From contig CAZIDZ010000011.1 in assembly GCA_964538455.1 (NCBI GenBank), forward strand, positions 1 to 64,000: 64,000 nucleotides of DNA, written 5' to 3'. The stretch is from JAZDLX01 sp964538455. Lineage in GTDB: Bacteria > Electryoneota > Electryoneia > Electryoneales > Electryoneaceae. Of this stretch, positions 41,889 through 51,511 are shown piece after piece; positions within the stretch are counted from its first letter, which is position 1, and the number at the start of each line of letters is the position of its first letter. Below the pieces are notes generated by a model, which saw only the letters and a program-made list of their open reading frames with translations, was not told the origin of the DNA and made no database searches. The position numbers and the translations under genes were made by a program.

Positions 41889-42209
41889 GCTTGTGAAGAG
41901 ATGCAACAAGAACCTAATGCAGAAACCAAGGTCTCCAATTACCTGTCAATAAAGCGAAAAGGGAACATCTGTCGGCGGAATTTGTGAACAATAGAACATA
42001 ATGACAGTGCTACGAATCAGAACCACACTCTGCATTTTTCGACTTCCTGAAATCTCTATTTCGAAGTAACTCAGCGATAATTACTAATATAAAATAGAGA
42101 CTGTCCCTCTTTGATTGATGATTATCACATAAGATGAGATTATTATCAGTTAAATAGGGACTGTCCCTCTTTTATCATCATAAATAGCAAGTAGATGAAA
42201 ACAGACTGC
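41889..42209. other. 321-bp AT-rich gene-free spacer
   Basis: Clearly richer in A and T than its surroundings. No gene is visible and it does not encode the missing carboxyltransferase N-terminus. It holds two copies of the GACTGTCCCTCTTT repeat. Promoters for the carboxyltransferase, if present, would be here or in the gap. Confidence 0.6.
42094..42175. repeat. two GACTGTCCCTCTTT repeats
   Basis: AAATAGAGACTGTCCCTCTTTG (near 42091-42112) and AAATAGGGACTGTCCCTCTTTT (near 42153-42174) are direct repeats about 62 bp apart. The second contains the perfect palindrome AGGGAC-T-GTCCCT; the first has one change. They look like another REP-type unit. Confidence 0.7.
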
Positions 42210-44111
42210 TCAGGATGCCGCAAGTTCTGCGACGAGGCGGTCATGCCGCAGGCGGGCGATCGGGGCGAGCAGTCCGTCGGGATCGGAAAGCAGCAATTCT
42301 TCCAGGGACCGTATGGCGCGATCGAGGCTGCCGTTCTTCTCCTGCCATTCCGCGAGGGTCAGCCAGGCACGTTCGGCAACAGGTGTGCCTGAGCGCTGAT
42401 GGGCTAGGGCGACAATCCGCGTTGTGTCACCCTGTTCGAGTGCAAGAACCGCGTCAAGCCACGCCGATTCTTCCGCGACGGCCCCATCCTTACCTGTTGC
42501 GAGCGCTTCAAACCGGGTGCGTGCTGTAAGCGTATCACCACGGAAAAGAGCGTGATCCGCGTCCGCAAAAGCGGCGAGGGCGAGGCTATCAGTTTCACCG
42601 TTGATCACACGCAGGTATTCGAGAGCATCGTTTTCAATGTCGCTTCCGGTGGGCGGGGTCAGCACCCATTCCAGTAATCCCGCCGCGAGGGATGGTTTGC
42701 GTTCCCAGAGTGCGATTCTCGCCGCGAGCAGACCGGCGCGAACATCCCCCTGCGGCACCGGAGTCGAGAATCCCTCGGGTTCGCCGGGCACCGGCCGTGC
42801 GAGCACACCGCGCGCCGCTTCGAGACTGTCCTGTGCAGCCAGCGCCCTCGCAAGGCCGTACCGCGCCGCCAGCACCTGTCCGCGATCCGGCTTCGAGAGC
42901 AATTCGCGGAAATCGTCTTTCGCCCCGGGGGGGTCGTCCAGACGTTCGAGGCGGAGCATCCCTCGCAGCAAACGAGCGTGCCGGTCTACAGCCGGACCCG
43001 CCGGGTGATCGATCGCCCAGCTGTAAAGTGAATCCGCTTCGCTCCAGCTCCGCCGGCGTTCCGCGAGAGTCGCTCTCGCCAGCGCCACCACACCCTGCCC
43101 GAGAGGATCACGCATCCGTTTCGAGGCGGTGCGCAGCGCCTCCCCGGCGATCTGCTCTTTCCCCTCCCCCATCGCTTCCCCGGCGAACGCAATCAATTCG
43201 GCACCGGGATTCGGATCGAGGCTGTCCAGCTCAGCAACGACGGTAAGCGCTCCCGCGTAATCTCCCGTTTCCTTGTAGCGGTTCGCCAACGCCGAAAGCA
43301 GAGTCTGACGGTACCCATGCCACGGCTCTCCGTTGGACTCGACTTCCCTGAGTTCATCCCGGAGCGTCTCGTTGACAGCTCGTCCCGCGTCGCCCTCGAC
43401 GGGAATCGAGGCGAGGCCGCGCAATGAGAAGTCGGCTGAGGATTTCGAGTCGCGAGCGGTTAGAAGGTATTCATGCGCCGCTCCCGCCCAGTCCATCCGC
43501 GACTTGAGCAAGGGCGCAATTGAGGATGCGTACAGGGTCGGATTGTGCAACTCCCGGCGGCCTCGGCGAAGCACCTCCAGCGCGTTGTCAATCCGCCGGT
43601 TTCGCGCCAGAACGGTGGCGACGATCTGGTAGCCTGCGGGGCCGGGAGCTTCGCGAATCGCCCGGTCGAACGCGGCCGCCGCCTGTGTCGAATCCCCCTC
43701 GAGGATCCAAGCCTCGCCCAACTCCGCATAAAGGTTGGCGGTGTTCTCAAACGCGACTGGGCGCTCGAGCCGCTTGCGCAGCAGGTCCCTGGCTTCGTCA
43801 TACCGGCCCAAGGCAACCAGGTTCCTGCGGACGCCGTCGAAGTAATCCAGCCGTGTGCTGTCCATCGCAGAGAGGCGCTGCCACTGGTCCAGCGCTCTCT
43901 CAAAATCGGACCGCTCCTCATACCTGCGCGCTGCCATCTCCTGCTGGCGAACGCGCATCGCTCTCATTGCCCGTTCACGGTCCTGAGGAGGTATGCCCCG
44001 TTGATTTATCGCGCCGCTCGTCTGGGAAAACGAGATAGCCGGAAGCAGGAAGAGACACGTTAGGCACATAAAACAAATGGCCCGAGACCGTGCTCCGAGA
44101 CAATTCCTCAT
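42210..44111 (-). CDS. exported tetratricopeptide-repeat protein
   Basis: A 633-residue protein. The signal peptide (ICFMCLTCLFLLPAISFSQ) is followed by many TPR-like helical pairs, such as RRYEERSDFERALDQWQRL, NLYAELGEAWILEGDSTQAAAAF and ALANRYKETGDYAGALTVVAEL. It ends with EEKNGSLDRAIRSLEELLLSDP. No catalytic domain is seen. TPR scaffolds of this size usually assemble envelope complexes. The start at 44111 is set by GGAGAGG upstream. It is transcribed away from a secreted-protein/FecR/barrel/cyclase operon, and could belong to the same system. Confidence 0.82.
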   Translation of the reverse strand: MRNCLGARSRAICFMCLTCLFLLPAISFSQTSGAINQRGIPPQDRERAMRAMRVRQQEMAARRYEERSDFERALDQWQRLSAMDSTRLDYFDGVRRNLVALGRYDEARDLLRKRLERPVAFENTANLYAELGEAWILEGDSTQAAAAFDRAIREAPGPAGYQIVATVLARNRRIDNALEVLRRGRRELHNPTLYASSIAPLLKSRMDWAGAAHEYLLTARDSKSSADFSLRGLASIPVEGDAGRAVNETLRDELREVESNGEPWHGYRQTLLSALANRYKETGDYAGALTVVAELDSLDPNPGAELIAFAGEAMGEGKEQIAGEALRTASKRMRDPLGQGVVALARATLAERRRSWSEADSLYSWAIDHPAGPAVDRHARLLRGMLRLERLDDPPGAKDDFRELLSKPDRGQVLAARYGLARALAAQDSLEAARGVLARPVPGEPEGFSTPVPQGDVRAGLLAARIALWERKPSLAAGLLEWVLTPPTGSDIENDALEYLRVINGETDSLALAAFADADHALFRGDTLTARTRFEALATGKDGAVAEESAWLDAVLALEQGDTTRIVALAHQRSGTPVAERAWLTLAEWQEKNGSLDRAIRSLEELLLSDPDGLLAPIARLRHDRLVAELAAS

Positions 44112-44587
44112 GCCTCTCCGGCTCTCGCTGCAAAGACGCTGGTACAACCGTTGATTTCTAGCGCTAACTCTCATAAAATGAAGCTACAAAGCGGCGGTCC
44201 GTGCCGCAAGCCGGTTGATTGCGGACGACCCTGGAGAATTCCTGATAATTGCTGTTTTTCAAGACGTTTCCCTTGACTCCGGGGCATTTCGCGTGGCACG
44301 ATAAAGGTCGGAATTATTTCCGATGGTGAATCGGAAGCGTTCGCGTCACGACGTTACACCTTGATTAGGCTTGTTTTTTCGGGAAATAAAGTCGGCTTCC
44401 AGGCACAGCAACCGTTCCGATTCCAACTTGCCGTCTTTCCCTTCGAAGAGCGGACCGGCAAATCGATATCTGTAGCCGTTCCCAAGAGATGTGGGGCATG
44501 TGCTCCAGAACACATTACTTTGAGATTCTAGCTGCACATTTACTCTGGGAGCATGGAGTTCCACACGTTTGCTGTTCAGGAGGAGTC
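44112..44587. other. 476-bp divergent intergenic region
   Basis: Separates the TPR gene from the secreted-protein/FecR/cyclase operon and must carry both promoters. A TTGACT occurs near 44272 and a TTGAAA on the opposite strand near 44258, but no convincing -10 partner is seen for either. No gene is supported. Confidence 0.5.
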
Positions 44588-45763
44588 ATGAACCGTTTGG
44601 GATTACGCCGTTGTCTGGTGGCGTTGACGGCGCTGCTGGTGAACGCCGTCCCCGTCTTCGCAGTCGGCGTCAACACCGGATTTCTCGCCTCGAATCCACA
44701 GATCTTTCCGGTCGGCGACTTGGTGGATATCAACGCGATCCAGGACAACACAGATTTCGACTGGAATTCGCTGCCAGATATCATCTTTTTCCAGATCACC
44801 GCAACGTCCCAGGAGCAACAGGCGGACAGTCTGGTGATCCTGCATGTCGATTTCTCCTTTGGCTCGACAGAATTGATCCGTTGGTGGTCGCGAGAATTCC
44901 CGTTGAAAAAATGGATCGAGGCCCCTGAGGGGTCCCATGGATACTTCACCAATCGTCAGCTCGGCCGCCTCCAGGAAACGGATTGGCTGCATGAGGACTC
45001 AGACCTGACCTATTACGCGGACACAGGCGATTTCCTCTCGGTGCTGGACGGCAGCCGCGTTTCCGCCGGGATTGCGACGATCAGGATCGAACTGTACAAA
45101 TACGACGTGGACACCGACAGTCGCGGTGCTCTGATCGCGACGATGAGTCAGACGGTCCAGGTGTACAATCCCTCTGCCCCGTCGCTGCAGCAGCCGGAGG
45201 ACGGCGCTGAGATTTCCAGCTATCCCATTTTCTTCACCTGGAACTGGGCCGGCGGGCCGTTGACCACCAGCGACATCACGCTGACGATCATCGAGGGTTC
45301 GCCGGGGGATGACGGCGAAACTGTCATGGATACGCGCAACCCGAGCAAGGTACGTTTCAGCGGCAATCCACAATTCACCAACAATCACACCTACACCGGG
45401 ATCGCGGGCGGCGAACAGGCCTTTGAAAACGGCAAGACCTATTTCTGGCAGGTCACCATCAAGGCGAACAGCGCCGTCCCCGGACAGTCGAGCACGTTTG
45501 ACTCGAACATTTATAGCTTCACTTTCAACAGTGGATCACAAGCTCCGGGCGCAAGCCCGGGCGTGGGAGGTGGCCAGAATCCGGTACTCGCCCAGTTGCA
45601 GTCGATCCTGCCGCCCGAACTGGTCGCTCAACTCGCCGAAGAACTTGAAGGCTACACGTTGACGAGCATCACAGTTGACGGGGTCGGCGGCTATCAACTG
45701 CAGGATTTGACACAATTCATCAACCCGCAAGCGACCTCAATCATGTCGGTGACGATAGAGTAG
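44588..45763 (+). CDS. secreted protein of unknown family, first gene of the FecR-cyclase operon
   Basis: A 391-residue protein. The signal peptide (LVALTALLVNAVPVFA) precedes a beta-rich region with fibronectin/Ig-like strands (YNPSAPSLQQPEDGAEISSYPIFFTWNWAGG, YFWQVTIKANS). A Gly/Pro-rich linker and a C-terminal helix-strand part (LQSILPPELVAQLAEELEGYTLTSI) follow. The middle contains the W..P repeat context typical of adhesin-like modules, but no known family is recognised. ATG 44588 has AGGAGGAG at 44578-44585, so the longer reading to 44489 is rejected. The FecR gene follows after 29 bp. Confidence 0.75.
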   Translation: MNRLGLRRCLVALTALLVNAVPVFAVGVNTGFLASNPQIFPVGDLVDINAIQDNTDFDWNSLPDIIFFQITATSQEQQADSLVILHVDFSFGSTELIRWWSREFPLKKWIEAPEGSHGYFTNRQLGRLQETDWLHEDSDLTYYADTGDFLSVLDGSRVSAGIATIRIELYKYDVDTDSRGALIATMSQTVQVYNPSAPSLQQPEDGAEISSYPIFFTWNWAGGPLTTSDITLTIIEGSPGDDGETVMDTRNPSKVRFSGNPQFTNNHTYTGIAGGEQAFENGKTYFWQVTIKANSAVPGQSSTFDSNIYSFTFNSGSQAPGASPGVGGGQNPVLAQLQSILPPELVAQLAEELEGYTLTSITVDGVGGYQLQDLTQFINPQATSIMSVTIE

Positions 45764-45792
45764 GCGCTGTGCACCCCACTACGAGGAGCAGG

Positions 45793-46503
45793 ATGATCAA
45801 TCGAAAACGTGCCTGGCTGGTCGCTTTCCTGCTGGTGATGATGGCGACTTTGCCCGCAGCGGCGCAGAACGCCAAAGCGATCGCCGTACTCATTTCCACA
45901 CGCGGAGAGGTGGAATTCGCCAAGGCGCAGAGTTCATGGGGCGCCGCAAAATTCGGCGTCGTCTTCGATGACGGCGACCGCCTCCGCACGGGTACGGACG
46001 GATTCGCTTCGATCGTCTTCACGGACGACAAAAGCCAGATCAAGATCCGTCCCAACACATCGATCACGGTGAATGCGAGCCGAGACCCCGACTATTCTCT
46101 GGCAAAACGGGTGAACATGGATGTAGGGCAGCTTTTCGCGGATGTGCAAAAGCAGAAGGGATCGATGCGCGTCGCCACGCCTAATTCCGTGGCGTCAGTC
46201 AAAGGCACCCAGTTCTGGGTGCTCGTCAGCGGCACCGGTGAATCCCAACTGCTCACCCTGCAGGGCGTAGTGGAAATGCTCAGTTTGCTGACCGGGCAAA
46301 GCGTCACAGTCGGGTCCGGGAACTCAGCAACTGTGTCCCAGGGGGGTGGAATCACAACCGGGACGATCAATCCCGAGGACGTACCGGATCTCGGCGAAGC
46401 CGGTCCGACGCGCGTGATCGAAATCAAGTTCACGGGTGAGGACGGAACAGAAAAAACATTGAAGATTGAGATCGCGACCCCGGAACAGCAAGGTGGGCAG
46501 TAA
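45793..46503 (+). CDS. exported FecR-domain protein
   Basis: A 236-residue protein. The signal peptide (WLVAFLLVMMATLPAAAQ) is followed by a FecR domain: AIAVLISTRGEVEFAKAQSSWGAAKFG, LRTGTDGFASIVFTDDKSQIKIRPNTSI and RVATPNSVASVKGTQFWV. In this stand-alone form the domain is periplasmic, without the cytoplasmic anti-sigma part of classical FecR. It ends in a variable tail with a predicted strand (RVIEIKFTGEDGTEKTLKIEI). The ATG at 45793 follows GAGGAGCAGG. Such FecR proteins are often encoded beside CHASE2 cyclases, as here (two genes downstream). Confidence 0.9.
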   Translation: MINRKRAWLVAFLLVMMATLPAAAQNAKAIAVLISTRGEVEFAKAQSSWGAAKFGVVFDDGDRLRTGTDGFASIVFTDDKSQIKIRPNTSITVNASRDPDYSLAKRVNMDVGQLFADVQKQKGSMRVATPNSVASVKGTQFWVLVSGTGESQLLTLQGVVEMLSLLTGQSVTVGSGNSATVSQGGGITTGTINPEDVPDLGEAGPTRVIEIKFTGEDGTEKTLKIEIATPEQQGGQ

Positions 46504-46620
46504 GCTTCGCTGACGGGCCGGATCGATTGAAAAGCAGTCGGCGGATCCTGGGCGGGAATACATCGTCGGGAAGCTCCCTCTCACGTTTTCTTCCAGATCC
46601 GCATCACACCAGGAGTGCGC

Positions 46621-49212
46621 ATGCGAGTTCCTATTCGACTTGTGTGTACTTTTTTCCTGATGGCGGTGGTGGCTGTCCCGCTGTATGCGCAAGCGAGCCT
46701 TGCGCGAATCGTGCATGATCCCGTGTCCTTTGTCAACATCGGCCAGCCGCTGACAATCAATGCCTATCTGGAAAACGCCCAGGACCGCGGCGAGGTAGAA
46801 GAGGCTCAGCTCTGGCATAAAGGCCACAACGAAGACGTCTTTGACTACGTGGACATGATCCGCAGCGGCGACGGGTGGAGCGGCACGATTCAGCCGTCCG
46901 ACATCCCCTCCACCGGATTGGACTACTACATTGAAATCACCTTCTCGGACGGGAGCACCCTCAATTATCCTGCCGCCAATCCTCAGCAGAACCCGGTTCA
47001 AGTAAGCGTTCGATCCGCGGCGGCGGAAGCCGGTGCGTCGTCGCTGGTGGTCATCAGCCCGAGTCCCTTCAGCACGGTGGAAGGAGATGTGCTGATTGCG
47101 GTCGCGTTCAATCAGAGTATTCGGCTGATCGACCCGCAGAAGGTACGCCTTGTGATCAACGGCAGGAACCGAACGAGCCAGGTGCAGGTCAGCGATGAAA
47201 TTCTGATCGGCGTTGTGCCCGGTATCAAAACGGGCCGGGTGCGGGTGGATGTCAACTACCTGGGAGACAAGGGAACCGAGAACCTGGGCAACTTCGTCTT
47301 CACCCACACCAAAGCCGGTGCGAAAAAAGGTCCCAGGCAGGAATTCAGCGGGAATCTCGCCACCGAGGAGCGGAGTCAAAAAGTCAACGCGATCGAGCGG
47401 CGGATCGGCCGCCAGATGGTCAATCTTAACTACCAGATCGGCAGTTTCAGCGTGATCACCAACGCTATGTTGACAAGTGAAGAGCAGGCCAGCCTGCAGC
47501 CTCAGCACCGTTACACCGTCGACATGGGAACCAAGGGATTGCGCATCCGCGGCGGCGACATCAAACCGAGATACAACGAACTTGTGCTCTGGGGAAAACG
47601 TGTGCGCGGCATGGAGATGGCGATTAACACACGCCCGATCGGATTGAATTTCCTCTACGGCTTCACAAAACGCGGCATCGACGGCCGCGAGCTATTCACC
47701 ACAACGACCGACACCTCGACCGGGGAAGCGGTCCAAGACACCGTGCTGAATCCAGGGGTTTACCAACGCTGGTTGGCGGCCGCCCGATTGCGGTTCGGCA
47801 ATAAAGACAAATTCTCCCTCGGGTTCATGGCGATGAAGGCAAAGGACGATACCAGTTCGATTGTCTACGGTGACAACGCCATCGACAATGTGGTCGCGGG
47901 TGTCGACCTGGCAGCCTACCTCGACCACCGCCGGATCGCACTCACGGCCCAGGCGGCGCTGTCGATTACCAGCGATGATATCCGTGTCGCCCCCTTCGAC
48001 GACGCGAAAGATTTTGCCGACATCATTGTCATCAACAGCTACTTGGACCCACTCCCGGACGCTGGCCTGCCGGACACGACAGGCGGCAGTGTGGACTTCA
48101 TGGAAGTCGGAAAATCGATTTTGAACCAGGCGGGTTCCTACAAGACCCGGCTCCGCCTCCGCTATCTCCACAACGATCTGCAGGTGGGCTACAGGAAGAT
48201 CAACCGCAGCTACCGGACCTTGGGCGTGCCCACATTAACCAACGACCGGCAGGGGTACTTCGTGCGCGACCGCATCCGGCTGTTCCAGAGCAGTCTCTAC
48301 CTGAACGCCGGGTACGATCATTTCTTTGACAACGTCACGGGCAAGGGCGACGTCCGGAATCAGTACGACCAGATGAGCGCGGGAATCAACATCTACACCG
48401 CCCCGTACCTTCCCGATCTGACGTTCTCCTACAATGACTTTTTCAACACCAATGACGGGACACTGAACGTTTATGAAACCGCCCCGGGAGACACTACGAT
48501 TACGGACACGCGGAACCAAAACCGGACAGGCACCTGGTCCTTCAGCGTCAACCAGCAATTCGGGTCGGGCTTTGCGGACAACAATTTGACGCTGATCATC
48601 CAGCAGAGCAATCGGACGGACGCCTACAATCCCTACGGCACCGCAGAGACGAAACTGATGAACGCCGCCCTGCGCTCGCTGTTCGAGATGCCGTTAATCA
48701 CCACCGCGTCCTTCAGCTATCAGAAATCTACGTCGATCGGCGACCTTACGAACCTCACCTACCAGATGGTGAACCTGCGTGCGGATATCCTGCTGTTCAA
48801 CCGCAAGCTGGTTCCCTATTTCGGACCGAGGATCACGATCGGCAGCGGTAACAACGCGATCAGCTATCTCGATCCGGCGAGCTCATTGAACCCGGATGAT
48901 TTTTCGACCCCGGAGGAATACCAGACCGCGGTCGACGCCGCCCATGCGCAAAGCACCAAGAATATGGTCGTCGACTTCAGGAGAATCGACTGGCTCGGAG
49001 GGTTCCGCTGGGATATCTTCTCCAACCAAACGCTTGAGGGAATGTTCAGCATCTCGACGTATCTTGAGAACAGCAAATTTGAGTACTGGAACGGAGAATC
49101 GTTCAGCGTGAGCGATGAAACCATCCAGAACGGCGGCTATACCCTGCAACAGGTGACTCCGCTGGACCGGAACGATGTGATTGCCTCCATCCAGTACCAG
49201 ATCCGGTTCTAA
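46621..49212 (+). CDS. large outer-membrane beta-barrel protein with N-terminal Ig-like domains
   Basis: An 863-residue protein. The signal peptide (RLVCTFFLMAVVAVPLYAQ) is followed by two Ig/fibronectin-like domains (about 25-130 and 135-230). A long stretch of alternating strands then ends in an aromatic C-terminal residue (VIASIQYQIRF), as outer-membrane barrels do. Loops contain runs such as TTTDTSTGEAVQDT. There is no TonB box or plug domain, so it is not a classical receptor. ATG 46621 has AGGAG at 46611-46615. It lies between the FecR and CHASE2 cyclase genes (15 bp to the latter). Family not recognised; ligand and export role unknown. Confidence 0.78.
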   Translation: MRVPIRLVCTFFLMAVVAVPLYAQASLARIVHDPVSFVNIGQPLTINAYLENAQDRGEVEEAQLWHKGHNEDVFDYVDMIRSGDGWSGTIQPSDIPSTGLDYYIEITFSDGSTLNYPAANPQQNPVQVSVRSAAAEAGASSLVVISPSPFSTVEGDVLIAVAFNQSIRLIDPQKVRLVINGRNRTSQVQVSDEILIGVVPGIKTGRVRVDVNYLGDKGTENLGNFVFTHTKAGAKKGPRQEFSGNLATEERSQKVNAIERRIGRQMVNLNYQIGSFSVITNAMLTSEEQASLQPQHRYTVDMGTKGLRIRGGDIKPRYNELVLWGKRVRGMEMAINTRPIGLNFLYGFTKRGIDGRELFTTTTDTSTGEAVQDTVLNPGVYQRWLAAARLRFGNKDKFSLGFMAMKAKDDTSSIVYGDNAIDNVVAGVDLAAYLDHRRIALTAQAALSITSDDIRVAPFDDAKDFADIIVINSYLDPLPDAGLPDTTGGSVDFMEVGKSILNQAGSYKTRLRLRYLHNDLQVGYRKINRSYRTLGVPTLTNDRQGYFVRDRIRLFQSSLYLNAGYDHFFDNVTGKGDVRNQYDQMSAGINIYTAPYLPDLTFSYNDFFNTNDGTLNVYETAPGDTTITDTRNQNRTGTWSFSVNQQFGSGFADNNLTLIIQQSNRTDAYNPYGTAETKLMNAALRSLFEMPLITTASFSYQKSTSIGDLTNLTYQMVNLRADILLFNRKLVPYFGPRITIGSGNNAISYLDPASSLNPDDFSTPEEYQTAVDAAHAQSTKNMVVDFRRIDWLGGFRWDIFSNQTLEGMFSISTYLENSKFEYWNGESFSVSDETIQNGGYTLQQVTPLDRNDVIASIQYQIRF

Positions 49213-49227
49213 CCTCACCAGGTCGAG

Positions 49228-51459
49228 ATGGCAGATAAGGAGGAGGGCTCCAAGCGCATACGGGTGAACTGGTGGCTGGGTAGCGCGGTCACCCTTGTGC
49301 TTGCTGCGTTTATCTACCTCTCAGGGCGTACAGGTCTTCTTTACACTTTGGAGCTGAAGACCTACGACGCCCGTTTTCTCATGCGGGGCGCGCGCCCGAT
49401 GGAGAAGAGCGACATCGTGATTGTCGCTGTCGACGATGAAACATTCTCGACGATGCCTACACGGTGGCCGTTCCCCCGCCGGTACTACGCCCACCTGATC
49501 CATAACCTTTTCGCCGCTGGCGCCCGCCTTATCGTCTTCGATATCCAGTTCACGGAGCCAAGTGAGGATCCGGAAGACGACGTGATCCTCGCCAAGGCCA
49601 CCGCCGAGTACGCGGACAGGATTGTCCACGCGGGCAAGATCTTCTTCACCAAGGACAAGCGGCTCAACATTGTACTTTCCGATGCGCTCGTGCCGGTGGA
49701 TACAATCCAGGCGGCGGGCGCCTCGGTGGGGATCGTCAATCAGCTTGACGATCGCGACGGATTCGTCAGGCAGTATCCGCTGTACATGGAACATGCGGAC
49801 CGCAACTACCTCTCGCTCGCCATGAAAAGCGCCCAACTGCTGGCCGACCTCGGGTCGGATGTCCCTTTCGTACGGCACCAGGATCATATCGATTTCGGCC
49901 CCTATCAGGTCCCGCTCCAGATTTCCGGCAATATCGGCACGATGCTGATCAACTATTACGGACCGGCATCGACCTTCCCCACGTACAGTTTTTCGGATGT
50001 GATGGATGATGAGGAGTTCGACTTGAGGAAGGACGATACGGATTTCATGAAATGGTTTCTGATGCCGGACGACCAGTTCAATATGCTGACCTCGTTCCTG
50101 CCGGAAGAAGCTGCGAAAACGTTCAAGGAAATCCGCGAGGCGAATCCGTTCAAGGACAAGGTTGTCTTCGTCGGCGCCTCGGCCGCGGAATTGCAGGATT
50201 TGAAGCTGACACCGTTCTACACCTTCCTCAATCCGGACGGGCAGATGGAACATCGGATGATGCCGGGAGTGGAGTGCCACGCCAACGCACTGCAAACCAT
50301 TCTCGACCGGAATTTCATCCGCAACGTCTCCCCAATCGTCGAGTTCATGCTGGTCTTCGTAGTGATGTTCGGGGTGTTCGCGCTGAACAACACCACTCGC
50401 CTGCTCGTGGGCACCGGCTTGACTGTGCTGCTGGCGATTATCTATTCAATCGCAAGCATCTGGGTGTTCATCGACCAGAATGTCTGGCTGGCCACCGTCA
50501 GCCCCCTCTCCGGCCTGCTCACCTCCTATGTCGCCACTACGGTCTACCAAGTAGTGATGGAACAGAAAGAGAAGGCGATGATCCGGGGGATGTTCAGCCA
50601 GTACGTGCCGAAGAAGGTCGTTGCGGAGTTGATCAATAACCCCGATATGCTGACCCTTGGCGGAGAGCGCCGGCGGATGAGCGTGCTGTTCACGGACGTC
50701 GCTGGATTCACCAGCATGTCCGAGAAGATGTCGCCGGAGGATATCGTAACCCTGCTTAACGAGTACCTCTCTGCGATGTCGCTGATCGTGCTCGAAAATG
50801 AGGGGATTATCGACAAGTACGAGGGCGACCTGATTATGGCCGAGTGGGGCGCGCCGGTGTTTTTCGAGGACCACGCGGCGCATGCCTGCCGCTCGGCCCT
50901 GCGGATGCAGGCAAAACTCGCCGAACTCCGCATGGACTGGGTGCAACGCGGCATGCCACCGCTGCGCAGCCGTGTCGGGATCAACACCGGTTTCATGCTC
51001 GTCGGCAACATGGGGTGCCTGGAAGTTTTCGATTACACCGTCATGGGCGACGCGGTCAACCTCGCCAGCCGTCTCGAAGGCGCCAATAAGTCCTACAAAT
51101 CCACGATTATGATCGGCCCGGACACTCACGAGGACATCAAGGACCTGCCCTTTGTCACCCGCATGCTCGACGATATCCGCGTGAAAGGAAAGGCCGAAGG
51201 CGTCCGCGTCTACGAGCTGCTCGCGGAAAAACCCGAAGACCTCAACGAACGCAAGACAAAGATCGTGCCGATGTACAACGAGGGGCTGGAGGCCTTCCGC
51301 GACCGCCGTTTCGCCGAGGGGAAGCAGATTTTCACGGACGCCCTGAACATCGACCCGGACGACGGACCCAGCCAGACCTACCTGCAACGGTGCGAGGAGT
51401 TCCTGATCAATCCTCCGCCGGAGAAGTGGGATAAAGTGTTCGAACTCACTGAAAAATGA
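49228..51459 (+). CDS. CHASE2-domain class III adenylate/guanylate cyclase
   Basis: A 743-residue membrane signalling enzyme. An N-terminal helix (about 14-32) leads to a periplasmic CHASE2 sensor (about 40-350, RARPMEKSDIVIVAVDDETF), a cluster of membrane helices (about 365-445) and a class III cyclase domain (about 478-650). Metal-binding Asp residues are in VLFTDVAGFTSMSEKM and IDKYEGDLIMAEWGAP, and the Asn/Arg pair is in AVNLASRLEGANK, so activity is expected. The product (cAMP or cGMP) cannot be fixed. A TPR-like C-terminal tail follows. Last gene of the secreted/FecR/barrel operon, 15 bp after the barrel gene. Confidence 0.93.
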   Translation: MADKEEGSKRIRVNWWLGSAVTLVLAAFIYLSGRTGLLYTLELKTYDARFLMRGARPMEKSDIVIVAVDDETFSTMPTRWPFPRRYYAHLIHNLFAAGARLIVFDIQFTEPSEDPEDDVILAKATAEYADRIVHAGKIFFTKDKRLNIVLSDALVPVDTIQAAGASVGIVNQLDDRDGFVRQYPLYMEHADRNYLSLAMKSAQLLADLGSDVPFVRHQDHIDFGPYQVPLQISGNIGTMLINYYGPASTFPTYSFSDVMDDEEFDLRKDDTDFMKWFLMPDDQFNMLTSFLPEEAAKTFKEIREANPFKDKVVFVGASAAELQDLKLTPFYTFLNPDGQMEHRMMPGVECHANALQTILDRNFIRNVSPIVEFMLVFVVMFGVFALNNTTRLLVGTGLTVLLAIIYSIASIWVFIDQNVWLATVSPLSGLLTSYVATTVYQVVMEQKEKAMIRGMFSQYVPKKVVAELINNPDMLTLGGERRRMSVLFTDVAGFTSMSEKMSPEDIVTLLNEYLSAMSLIVLENEGIIDKYEGDLIMAEWGAPVFFEDHAAHACRSALRMQAKLAELRMDWVQRGMPPLRSRVGINTGFMLVGNMGCLEVFDYTVMGDAVNLASRLEGANKSYKSTIMIGPDTHEDIKDLPFVTRMLDDIRVKGKAEGVRVYELLAEKPEDLNERKTKIVPMYNEGLEAFRDRRFAEGKQIFTDALNIDPDDGPSQTYLQRCEEFLINPPPEKWDKVFELTEK

Positions 51460-51511
51460 GTGTCATTTACTGACAGCTTGGACTTAGTACCCTACTTTGT
51501 CGTCCTCCGGC

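Noticed and set aside
42091..42175. Repeats as a possible CRISPR array
   Set aside because: Only two copies, palindromic, with one spacer-like interval and no cas genes nearby.
44260..44310. Sigma-54-type promoter (TGGCAC near 44294)
   Set aside because: The downstream GC element is absent at the required spacing.
44346..44564. A 72-codon minus-strand frame in the TPR/secreted-protein intergenic region
   Set aside because: No Shine-Dalgarno site, signal or motif; it overlaps the expected promoter region and the plus-strand ribosome-binding region.
46324..47508. A 394-codon minus-strand frame across the FecR and barrel genes
   Set aside because: It spans two well-supported plus-strand genes and their spacer, without signal or motif.
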